Shown one piece after another: positions 1 through 7,129 of a DNA stretch of 64,000 bases. Position 1 is the stretch's first letter, and the number at the start of each line of letters is the position of its first letter. The stretch is from positions 1-64,000 of the forward strand of contig UQXA01000006.1 of the NCBI GenBank assembly GCA_900544865.1, given 5' to 3'. Both the position numbers and the translations under genes were made by a program. The DNA is from an uncultured Collinsella sp. (lineage in GTDB: Bacteria > Actinomycetota > Coriobacteriia > Coriobacteriales > Coriobacteriaceae). The notes under the pieces were generated by a model, which saw only the letters and a list, made by a program, of their open reading frames with translations, had not been told where the DNA came from and did no database searches.

Positions 1-68
1 GCCATGGCATCCGTCCTTTCCACGAATGACTACGTTGCAGTAAACATAGCCGCCCGTGCGGACACAAA
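1..68. repeat. 68-bp direct repeat, left copy
   Basis: This stretch is the same as 1770..1837 except for one base (G at 56, A in the other copy). In the other copy the segment is the ribosome-binding region and first codons of the SIMPL-domain gene. Here the minus-strand ATG falls at 5..3, so a second gene with the same start region probably runs off the left edge. That is an inference from the repeat, because only one codon is visible. Confidence 0.85.
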
Positions 69-82
69 CACAGGGTGGCCCC

Positions 83-814
83 TCACATCTCGGCAAACGA
101 AATCAGCTTGGTATCTCCCCTGTTCGCCGCAGCTTCCTGACATCCTTGCGTAAAGCCACACTTCGAGAAGATCACGTAGTTTTTATACTGCCGTCTAAAG
201 AGCTCGCTTCGGTGCACGAGCTTTTGCAGCACGTCTTCGCCCGCCGGTTCATTGCGCCATTTGCACTCCGCAAACAGCGCAGCGCCCTCGCCATCGTCAA
301 CAATCAAGTCGATTTCTTCCTGCGTATGCGTGCGATTATCCGTCCCCCACCAGCGCCCGACGTTCGCCGGAACCACATCGAGTTGGCCCGCCCGCGCGAG
401 TTCGCACACATACTGCCTGCATATAAGCTCAAAGACCGTACCCATGTAATCCGATACGTGCGGCTCAATGCGCTTATACGCCACCTCGGCCATATCGTTT
501 TGAATCAGCCCGATGTTCTGCGGCACAAACTTGTACCAGAACCTAAACATCTGGTCGCTCAGCAGATACACGGCTCGCTTATTGCTCGTCTCGTTTAGGG
601 GCAGCTCGCGCTCGACAATCCCAAGCGACGCCAGCTTATCCACATAGCTCTTTACGTTGCTCGCGGGGATTCCCGTAGAACTCGCAATCTCCGAGATCTT
701 CGAGCGCCCCTGAGCAATTGCTTGCACAATCGCATCATATTGCTCGGGATTGCGGCACTCTTGCAATAGCAGGTTACTCGGCTCCTCAAAGAGATAGCCC
801 GTAGGAGTAAGACG
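83..814 (-). pseudogene. C-terminal remnant of a DUF234-type ATP-binding protein
   Basis: The readable product of about 240 residues has a winged-helix segment (QGRSKISEIASSTGIPASNV and following) and then a DUF234/PD-(D/E)XK-like tail containing EEIDLIVDDGEGAALFAECKW. This is the usual C-terminal half of archaeal-type AAA ATPases (about 450-480 residues). The N-terminal P-loop domain is missing. Family-like sequence (PTGYLFEEPSNLLLQE) continues upstream of the first possible start, a TTG at 766, and then stops at a TAA inside the palindrome at 812..848. No Walker A motif is visible upstream in any minus frame. A short functional protein from TTG 766 cannot be excluded. Confidence 0.65.
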
Positions 815-848
815 TTATAGCTAGCTATAATATAGCTAGCTATAACGT
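812..848. repeat. 37-bp near-perfect palindrome
   Basis: Two 18-base arms (ACGTTATAGCTAGCTATA and its complement) surround one central base. The palindrome marks the exact point where the open frame of the truncated ATPase ends upstream. It could be an operator/promoter, a small insertion or a rearrangement junction. Confidence 0.85.
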
Positions 849-965
849 AATCCGACAAGCGGCGCACGCAAAAGGGGCGGTACACCACCGCACGCGAACC
901 GCTCTGGTCTCGCTCCTCACGGCGCTCATCGGACTTTCCGAGGCACTCAAGCAGTGTTCGAGGCA

Positions 966-1002
966 TAAAAAGAGGGGTCGACGCCGTTAAGGCATTGACC
1001 CC
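966..1002 (-). terminator. Rho-independent terminator after the SIMPL gene
   Basis: GGGGTCGACGCC and GGCATTGACCCC form a hairpin with a GTTAA loop. On the minus strand it is followed by CTCTTTTTATG. It lies about 130 bases beyond the stop codon of the SIMPL-domain gene. The rest of 815..1132 shows no gene I can support. Confidence 0.75.
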
Positions 1003-1132
1003 CTAATCTAAGCAACGGCGCTGCCCAGCTAACCACAACTTGGGCTGCCGTCGACTTTTTTCTACCCACGGGTGTCAGGTTCAACAAATGGTTTTTCAGT
1101 CATGGAAGCACGGCGCTCGCCCGACTCGTCCA

Positions 1133-1774
1133 CTATTCCAGCCACCACTCCACGTCCACGGAGCACTCGACCTCGATGGGTTCCGGATCCAGCACCGTTT
1201 CCCCAAGGCCTCCAGATGTCCCATTGGGAGCGCCCATGGCAGCGCAGTACACCCCGCCATAATCCCCCGGCCGGCTGTTATACGAGATATGCTTGATGCC
1301 GCCCAGCTTAGCCCCCGCCGCCGCAGCAAGCGCCTGCGCATTACCGCGAGCGCGCTCAACAGCGCGGGCAATCAGGACATCCTCCGCCGCGCGCTCATCC
1401 GCAAGTTCAAATCGAATGTTCATGTCGGCATGCGATCCGCAGGTGTTGAGCGCCGTCCACACAGCCGCACAGTCAATAGAATCGACAGATGCGGCAACCG
1501 TGCCGTACGCATAGTAGTCGTAGCCCACGATGATTGCCCTCTTGCGCGTCGTCTGCGCATAGCAGGTGTACCGGCGACACGTTAACTCGTCATCCAGACC
1601 AAAGGGCGCCAGTGCGGCGGCGACCTTGGCGCGATCGGCGTTGTAATCGTCCAGGCACGCCTCCTTGGTATCAAAGCGGCCGCCAAAGCCAATGCTAAAG
1701 ATCACGTGATCGGGCATGACCTTATCCTCGATCCGGGCACCAACGCTCACATAGCCAGTCTTATCCGTTGCCAT
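1133..1774 (-). CDS. SIMPL (DUF541) domain protein
   Basis: The 213-residue product matches the SIMPL/DUF541 pattern: an N-terminal GYVSVGARIEDKVMPDHVIF strand, a long middle section, and a later ARAVERARGNAQALAAAAGAKLG helix followed by an ISYN-type strand. The family is periplasmic or cytoplasmic with poorly known function, and its name comes from a reported interaction with the mouse SIMPL protein. There is no signal peptide, so this copy is probably cytosolic. I chose ATG 1774 because an AAGGA motif precedes it and the same ATG is conserved in the duplicated start region at 1..68. An in-frame upstream ATG at 1792 is less likely. The gene looks monocistronic with its own terminator. Confidence 0.75.
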   Translation of the reverse strand: MATDKTGYVSVGARIEDKVMPDHVIFSIGFGGRFDTKEACLDDYNADRAKVAAALAPFGLDDELTCRRYTCYAQTTRKRAIIVGYDYYAYGTVAASVDSIDCAAVWTALNTCGSHADMNIRFELADERAAEDVLIARAVERARGNAQALAAAAGAKLGGIKHISYNSRPGDYGGVYCAAMGAPNGTSGGLGETVLDPEPIEVECSVDVEWWLE

Positions 1775-1837
1775 GGCATCCGTCCTTTCCACGAATGACT
1801 ACGTTGCAGTAAACATAGCCGCCCATGCGGACACAAA
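1770..1837. repeat. 68-bp direct repeat, right copy
   Basis: One mismatch relative to 1..68. It covers the Shine-Dalgarno and start of the SIMPL gene plus its upstream leader. Similarity ends abruptly at 1837. The two copies bracket the ATPase remnant and the SIMPL gene, which suggests a tandem duplication followed by divergence. Confidence 0.85.
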
Positions 1838-1895
1838 GTTGCGCGGCGGCGCCGTTGCGGGTCCTGGAACGAATGTTCCACTTGAGGCTTCCACC

Positions 1896-2065
1896 GGAAA
1901 ACGAATCCCATTCTGAGCGTCGAATCCGGGACGCAATTTCCGCATGCGGCCCCGTTGGGAAAGTTCATCCCGCTCTGAGCGCTCATTCCGGGATGCAATT
2001 TCCGTTTGAGGCCCGATCCGGAAACGGCATCCCACTCTGGAGCCGAAATCTGGGTCACAGTTTCC
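1896..2065. repeat. Array A: three 46-bp palindromic units, 62-bp period
   Basis: Units at 1896-1941, 1958-2003 and 2020-2065 each begin GGAAA and end TTTCC, with inner near-complementary CATCCC/GGGATGC-like segments around a TGAGCGTC-type centre. Spacers are 16 bases and resemble each other (GYTTGAGGCCC...). A decayed partial unit precedes the first, near 1865-1895. The rest of the gap, 2066-2362, is AT-richer, contains a short direct repeat TTTTGGTCAGC near 2290, and shows no supported gene. Confidence 0.85.
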
Positions 2066-2362
2066 GCAGATACCAGTCGACGATCCGCCGCCCTTATCAC
2101 ATGCCTTCAAATATGCGATCAAGAAACACAAAACAGCAGATAGATTGCTCTTTTTCGGAAAAGTAAACGTCCCTAAACTTACCAAGGCTTCATATCTAGC
2201 TACCGTTCACGGGTACCGATTACCGCCCACCGATTCAGCTTCAAAAAAAGACGTCAAAACCAGGCCATCTACCTGCATGGTTAGATTTTGGTCAGCTTTT
2301 GGTCAGCTGAGCGGCAAGTTCCGGCTGATACGTTTTTGCTACCCAAAAGGAGGCGGTAGCTC

Positions 2363-3361
2363 ATGACCCATTGCAATGACCAACTCATCGACCAGCTGTT
2401 GAACCAAGCCGAACAAGAGGGACGCTGTCTGATTCCCCCGAGCACGGCGATCCGAAAAGCGCTCCTTCGGCGCACCGGCAGCACGGTCGTCTCCCCCATG
2501 CCGGGACTGTTCGCGCGCAAAATGCGCTGGGATGAGCTCAACCGGGCACAGCGTCATTGCGAGATTATTCGCGCCCTTGCGATCATCCACCCCGATTGGA
2601 CCTTCTGCTCGTTTTCGGCAGCTTGCCTGCTGGGGCTCGAGGTCTCGTGGCGACACCTGAATGTCGTGCATGTCTGCAGCTCGACAAAGCCGTCGGCTCG
2701 TCCGGGCGCACATATTCAGCGGCACCAGATTGAGCCGGCCGGAGCAATACGCAGAGTCGGCATATCGGTAACGCCGCCTATCCAAACGGCCACAGATTGC
2801 CTGCTGCAAACTGGTTTTGCCGACGGCATGCCCATTGCCGATTCGGCGATCTCAAAGCTCGGCCTTACGCGAGAGCAGTTGATGGAGGCCGTCGAGCAAC
2901 GAACGACCGCCCGCAATGGTCGCGCGATTCGCACCGCCCTCACAACGCTTCGATATGCCGACGCCCGCGCCGAGAGCGGCGGGGAATCGGTCGCCCGAGC
3001 CGCCATGATCGAGACCGGTTTTGCGCCCGACTGGCTTCAATACGAATTGACGGACCCCTTCGATTCGGCCAAGCCCATACGAACGGACTTTGCCTGGGAG
3101 CGCCAGGCGCGGGAACTCACGCTGGGCGAGCTCGACGGACTCATCAAATATACCGACCAGACCATGTTGGCCGGACGCACCACCGCCGAGGCGCTCGTTG
3201 CCGAACGACAGCGCGAGGCGCACCTATCGCTCTACGGTCATCCTCTGCTGCGCTTTACCATAAACGAGGTCCGCTCGGCAGGAATGCTCGCCAAAAAGCT
3301 GCAGACGGCAGGCATCCGGCAGACCGCGCTGCCAACGTGGCTCAACGAAGTGGAGCTGTAG
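2363..3361 (+). CDS. AbiEi-like protein with a DUF559/Vsr-like C-terminus
   Basis: The 332-residue protein resembles actinobacterial proteins annotated as type IV toxin-antitoxin AbiEi-family or DUF559-domain proteins. The N-terminal third (to about residue 110) contains the RHCEIIRALAIIHPD and FSAACLLGLEV segments typical of that group. The C-terminal part has GGESVARAAMIETGF (about 205-220), RTDFAWE (about 240) and GELDGLIKYT (about 255-265). This spacing of E, D and ExDGxxK recalls the restriction-endonuclease-like fold of very-short-patch repair nucleases. The ATG follows a strong AAAGGAGG. No AbiEii toxin partner is adjacent. Nuclease activity is inferred, and an antitoxin-like or defence-related role is possible. 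Confidence 0.6.
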   Translation: MTHCNDQLIDQLLNQAEQEGRCLIPPSTAIRKALLRRTGSTVVSPMPGLFARKMRWDELNRAQRHCEIIRALAIIHPDWTFCSFSAACLLGLEVSWRHLNVVHVCSSTKPSARPGAHIQRHQIEPAGAIRRVGISVTPPIQTATDCLLQTGFADGMPIADSAISKLGLTREQLMEAVEQRTTARNGRAIRTALTTLRYADARAESGGESVARAAMIETGFAPDWLQYELTDPFDSAKPIRTDFAWERQARELTLGELDGLIKYTDQTMLAGRTTAEALVAERQREAHLSLYGHPLLRFTINEVRSAGMLAKKLQTAGIRQTALPTWLNEVEL

Positions 3362-3434
3362 GAGCTGCTAAGCCGCGCATCGCCGGATCGCATCCCCCCT
3401 ATCTGGGCCGCGTTTTCCCAACGGCCACGCCAAC

Positions 3435-3727
3435 GGAAAGCGCGTCCTAGCCTGGACGCTCAAAACGGGATGCACTTTCCGGATGGCGGGCCTAGCGGAA
3501 AGCGTGTCCCGGAATCAGGTCTCGGAACGGGTCGTGCTTTCCGGTTGAGTCCTTCAGCGGAAACCGCATCCCGGAATAAACGCTCAAACTGGGATGCACT
3601 TTCCAAACGGCCGGCCAGCGGAAAACGAATCCCATTCTGAGCGTCGAATCCGGGATACAGTTTCCGTTTGAAGCCCCGTCTGGAAAGTACGTCCCATTCT
3701 GGAGCCGAAATCTGGGACGCAGCTTCC
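3435..3727. repeat. Array B: five 46-bp palindromic units, 61-62-bp period
   Basis: Units lie at 3435-3480, 3497-3542, 3559-3604, 3620-3665 and 3682-3727, with 15-16-base spacers. All start GGAAA and end TTTCC. The fourth unit is almost identical to the first unit of array A, and the fifth resembles the third of array A. The first and third units carry the centre in the opposite orientation (GACGCTCAAA instead of TTTGAGCGTC). Together with array A they bracket the AbiEi-like gene. Confidence 0.88.
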
Positions 3728-3748
3728 GCATGCGAAGGCGCTCCAAAC

Positions 3749-3783
3749 AAAAGGCCCCGGCTCTCGATGGAACCGGGGCCAAA
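3749..3783 (-). terminator. Terminator of the purine-type operon
   Basis: GGCCCCGGTTCC and its imperfect complement form a hairpin followed on the minus strand by TTTTG. It lies about 65 bases after the xdhD-like stop codon. Confidence 0.75.
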
Positions 3784-3848
3784 GGTGCAGCATATGCAGT
3801 TGATGTTGAGCACGAACAGCCCGTCAGCAATGCCGTCCGCGCTCTACC

Positions 3849-6626
3849 CTACCCGCGGTGACGGGCGCGGCTGTACGGCGTATCCACCATGGGCAGATCC
3901 GGACGCAGCTTGCCGTCGAATGCGCGATAGGCGTTCTGCACGGCGGGCGCCGTGGGGATCGTTGCGATCTCGCCGATGCCCTTGCCGCCGTATGCCACGG
4001 GCAACAGTTCGTCCTTCTCCACGTAGATGGCGTGGATATCCGGAATCTCGGGCGCGCGGAACAGCCCGAGCGTGCCGTACCTCGCCTGGGGCACGCAGTC
4101 CTTGAGCGGCCAATCCTCGGTAAGCGCATAGCCCATACCCATGAGCACGCCGCCTTCGATCTGACCCTGGATGGAGATGGGATTGACCACCTTGCCGGAA
4201 TCGTGCGCGGCATAGACCTCGCTCACGCGGCCGTCGTCGTCCAAAATGACCACATGCGTGGCAAAGCCGTAGCAGATGTGACTCTTGGGGTTGGGAACAT
4301 CCGCACCCAGCTTGTCGGTCGGCTCCAGGTACACGTAGCCAAACTCGCAGCCCTCGAGCACCTTAATGGCGGTCGCGGGATCCTGAGGATGCATACCCTG
4401 ACCGGCAACGAGCTCCTGCGTACGCAGCTGATAAGCACGGCCGTCGTCGTACTCGATCTTGACGCCGTCGCCATGCGCGCTCACCGGAGCGGCGGGCGCC
4501 GGCTTGCCGGCCTCGATGTCAAGCATGGCATCGCGCAGCAGGAAGGCGGCACCGCGCACGGCCTCGCCGGTCACGACCGTCTGACGCGAGCCAGACGTGG
4601 TGCCGGAGTCGGGAGCGTTCTCGGTGGAGCACTCTCCGTTGGCAATGCAGCTCAGTGGCAGACCGCAGGCCTCGGCAACGTCCTGCAAAAAGACAGTGTT
4701 GCAGCCCTGGCCGATGTCGGACGTAGCGGCATAGACCACGGCCACGCCGTTCTCGACGCGGATCTTGCAGCGACCGGCATCGGGCAGGCCCACGCCCACG
4801 CCGGCGTTCTTCATGGCGCAGGCGATACCGGCGTGTCCGGGATGCGCATAGTAGGCATCCTTGACCTCGAGCAGCGTCTCCTTAAGCGCCGTGGAGCAGT
4901 CGGCAATCTGGCCGTTGGGCAGAACCTCGCCCGGCTCGATGGCGTTGCGGTAGCGAATCTCCCACGGATCCAGGCCGACCTTCTGTGCCAGCAGATCGAT
5001 CAGGCTCTCGAGTGCAAACTCGGACTGGCAAACGCCAAAGCCGCGGTACGCACCGGCGGGCGGGTTGTTGGTGTAGTAGCCAAAGCCGCGGATGTCGGTG
5101 TTCTGGTACTTGTAGGGACCGACGGCATGCGTACAGGCGCGCTCGAGCACCGGGCCGCACAGCGACGCATAGGCGCCGGTGTCAAAGTTGATCTCGCAAT
5201 CCAGACCGGTAAAGTTGCCCTCGGCGTCGCAACCCAGCGTAAAGGTGCCGTCCATGGCGTGGCGCTTGGGATGGAACGCGAGCGACTCGGCGCGCGTGAG
5301 CTTGCACTTCACAGGACGCTGGAGCTTATAGGCAGCAAGCGCGGCCAGGTGCTGGACCGAAACGTCCTCCTTACCGCCAAAGCCGCCGCCCACGAGCATG
5401 GTCTCGACGACCACGCGCTCGGGCTCGTTGTCCCAGCCAAACATGTGGGCACACTCTTTGCGCGTGTCGTAGGCACCCTGGTCGGTCGACTGCACCTTGA
5501 CGCCGTTCTTGTACGGGAAGGCAACGGCGCACTCGGGCTCCAAGAAGGCGTGCTCGGTAAAGGGTGTGGTAAAGCGCTGCGTCACAGTAAACGCGCTCTC
5601 CGCCAACGCCTTGGCGGCGTCGCCGCGCGTCACGTGGCGGCTCTGGCACACGTTGTCCTTGAGCTCCACCGTGTTGCCAAAGGCAAAGAAGCTGTCGTGC
5701 AGGCGCGGGGCGTCGGCAGCCCTGGCCTCGACAATGTTACGCACAGGCTCCAGCGGCTCGTAATCGATCTTTACGAGCTTCTTGGCCTTCTCGAGCGTCG
5801 CCTCGTCCTCGGCGACTACCAAAACGATGGCGTCGCCCACGCAGCGGGTGATATCGCCCTGGGCAATCATGACGTCCCAGTCCTGGATAAGGTGGCCGAC
5901 CTGGTTGACCGGCACGTCCTCGGCGCGCAGGATGCCCACCACACCGGGCAGGGCCTCGGCCTTGGAGGTATCGATGGAGAGCACGCGGGCGCGCGGATAC
6001 TTGGAGCGCACGGCGCTGGCGTAGGTCAGACCCGGCTGATCGAGCTCGTCGATGTCGTCGGGATATTTGCCCTCGCCGAGCACCTTCTTGCGCACGTCGA
6101 TGCGGAAGGCGCGCTTGCCCACGCCGTAGTCGTCGCCGCGCTCCAAGTCCTCGTCGATCTGCTTTTCGCCGCGGAGCACCGCAGCGGCCAGCGCAATGCC
6201 CTCGATAATCTTTTTGTAGCCGGTGCAACGGCAGACGTTGCCGCGGATGGCGTACTTGATCTGCTCCTCGGTGGGCTCGGGATCCTCGGCGATGAGCGCT
6301 GCACCCGCCATGACCATGCCGGGGATGCAAAAACCGCACTGCACGGCGCCCACGGCGCCAAAGGCGTACACAAAGGCCTCGCGCACGTCCTCGGGCAGGC
6401 CCTCGACGGTCACGATGTTGCGGCCGGCGGCAAGAGCGGTGGTCAGCACGCACGCCTTGACGGCCGCACCGTCCACGTGGATGGTGCAGGTGCCGCACGC
6501 GCCCTCGGAGCAGCCGTCCTTGGCGGAGTGAATGTGCAGGTCGTCGCGCAGATAACGCAGCAACGGTTTGTTTTGGGTCGTCGTGCGCTCGACGCCGTTA
6601 ACGGTAAAAGTGAATTCCTGTGCCAT
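3849..6626 (-). CDS. xdhD: XdhD-like molybdenum hydroxylase (fused 2Fe-2S and Moco subunit)
   Basis: The 925-residue protein fuses a two-cluster [2Fe-2S] module to a molybdopterin-binding xanthine-dehydrogenase-type domain. The first cluster is formed by Cys39, 44, 47 and 59 in GCSEGACGTC and following. The second uses Cys97, 100, 132 and 134 (QCGFC and VCRCTGY). The Moco domain runs from about residue 190, with GGGFGGKED and YRGFGVCQSEFALE motifs. No FAD domain is present, so electrons must leave through a partner, probably the ferredoxin or YgfK homologue next door. Length and layout match E. coli XdhD (956 aa), annotated as a hypoxanthine oxidase or selenate-reductase-type subunit. The substrate is inferred to be a purine. 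Some homologues use a selenium-modified cofactor. Confidence 0.88.
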   Translation of the reverse strand: MAQEFTFTVNGVERTTTQNKPLLRYLRDDLHIHSAKDGCSEGACGTCTIHVDGAAVKACVLTTALAAGRNIVTVEGLPEDVREAFVYAFGAVGAVQCGFCIPGMVMAGAALIAEDPEPTEEQIKYAIRGNVCRCTGYKKIIEGIALAAAVLRGEKQIDEDLERGDDYGVGKRAFRIDVRKKVLGEGKYPDDIDELDQPGLTYASAVRSKYPRARVLSIDTSKAEALPGVVGILRAEDVPVNQVGHLIQDWDVMIAQGDITRCVGDAIVLVVAEDEATLEKAKKLVKIDYEPLEPVRNIVEARAADAPRLHDSFFAFGNTVELKDNVCQSRHVTRGDAAKALAESAFTVTQRFTTPFTEHAFLEPECAVAFPYKNGVKVQSTDQGAYDTRKECAHMFGWDNEPERVVVETMLVGGGFGGKEDVSVQHLAALAAYKLQRPVKCKLTRAESLAFHPKRHAMDGTFTLGCDAEGNFTGLDCEINFDTGAYASLCGPVLERACTHAVGPYKYQNTDIRGFGYYTNNPPAGAYRGFGVCQSEFALESLIDLLAQKVGLDPWEIRYRNAIEPGEVLPNGQIADCSTALKETLLEVKDAYYAHPGHAGIACAMKNAGVGVGLPDAGRCKIRVENGVAVVYAATSDIGQGCNTVFLQDVAEACGLPLSCIANGECSTENAPDSGTTSGSRQTVVTGEAVRGAAFLLRDAMLDIEAGKPAPAAPVSAHGDGVKIEYDDGRAYQLRTQELVAGQGMHPQDPATAIKVLEGCEFGYVYLEPTDKLGADVPNPKSHICYGFATHVVILDDDGRVSEVYAAHDSGKVVNPISIQGQIEGGVLMGMGYALTEDWPLKDCVPQARYGTLGLFRAPEIPDIHAIYVEKDELLPVAYGGKGIGEIATIPTAPAVQNAYRAFDGKLRPDLPMVDTPYSRARHRG

Positions 6627-6638
6627 GGTGATTCCCCT

Positions 6639-7118
6639 CTACACGCCGGCGGCGATGCCGGTGCGGTCGTGAATGGCGCCATGCGGGCACACGACGGCGC
6701 ACATACCACACGACAGGCAGTCGGCGCCGTCGATGTGGGCACAGTTGTCCTCGATGCGGATTGCGCCGGCAGGGCACTTTTTGGCGCACATGCCGCAACC
6801 GATGCAGCTCGTGTCGCAGATCTTGCGGGCGATGGCGCCCTTATCGGTGTTGTTGCAGCGCACCAGGATGTTCTGGTAGCCGGGAACGAAGGCAATCACG
6901 CGCTGCGGGCATGCCATGCCGCACAGGCCACAGCCCGTGCACTTTGAGCGGTCCACGCGGGCGATGCCATCGACCAGCGCAATGGCGCCGTGGGGGCAGG
7001 CCGTGACGCAGGCGCCACAGCCAATGCAGCCTTCGCTGCAGCGGGCGTCGCCGCCTGCGGAGGCGCAACCGCTTCCGCAGGCAACGTAGGCCACGTTATG
7101 TTGAATGGATTTGGCCAT
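6639..7118 (-). CDS. Multi-cluster 4Fe-4S ferredoxin
   Basis: The 159-residue protein carries four CxxCxxCxxxCP-type motifs: CIGCGACVTACP, CTGCGLCGMACP, CIGCGMCAKKCP and CLSCGMCAVVCP. This is enough for four [4Fe-4S] clusters, in an arrangement like HydN/HycB-type electron carriers. It lies 12 bases upstream of the molybdenum hydroxylase and 11 bases downstream of the YgfK-like gene. It probably passes electrons between them, taking the place of the FAD subunit (YgfM) found in the E. coli cluster. Confidence 0.88.
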   Translation of the reverse strand: MAKSIQHNVAYVACGSGCASAGGDARCSEGCIGCGACVTACPHGAIALVDGIARVDRSKCTGCGLCGMACPQRVIAFVPGYQNILVRCNNTDKGAIARKICDTSCIGCGMCAKKCPAGAIRIEDNCAHIDGADCLSCGMCAVVCPHGAIHDRTGIAAGV

Positions 7119-7129
7119 AAGAGACTCGC

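Noticed and set aside
652..966. Small frame of about 104 residues on the minus strand through the palindrome
   Set aside because: It is Arg-rich without domain similarity and overlaps the ATPase remnant in another frame. Part of it is just the palindrome translated.
1896..3727. Possible CRISPR arrays (46-bp repeats, 16-bp spacers, regular period)
   Set aside because: The repeats are degenerate and internally palindromic over their whole length. The spacers are short and related to each other, and no cas gene is nearby.
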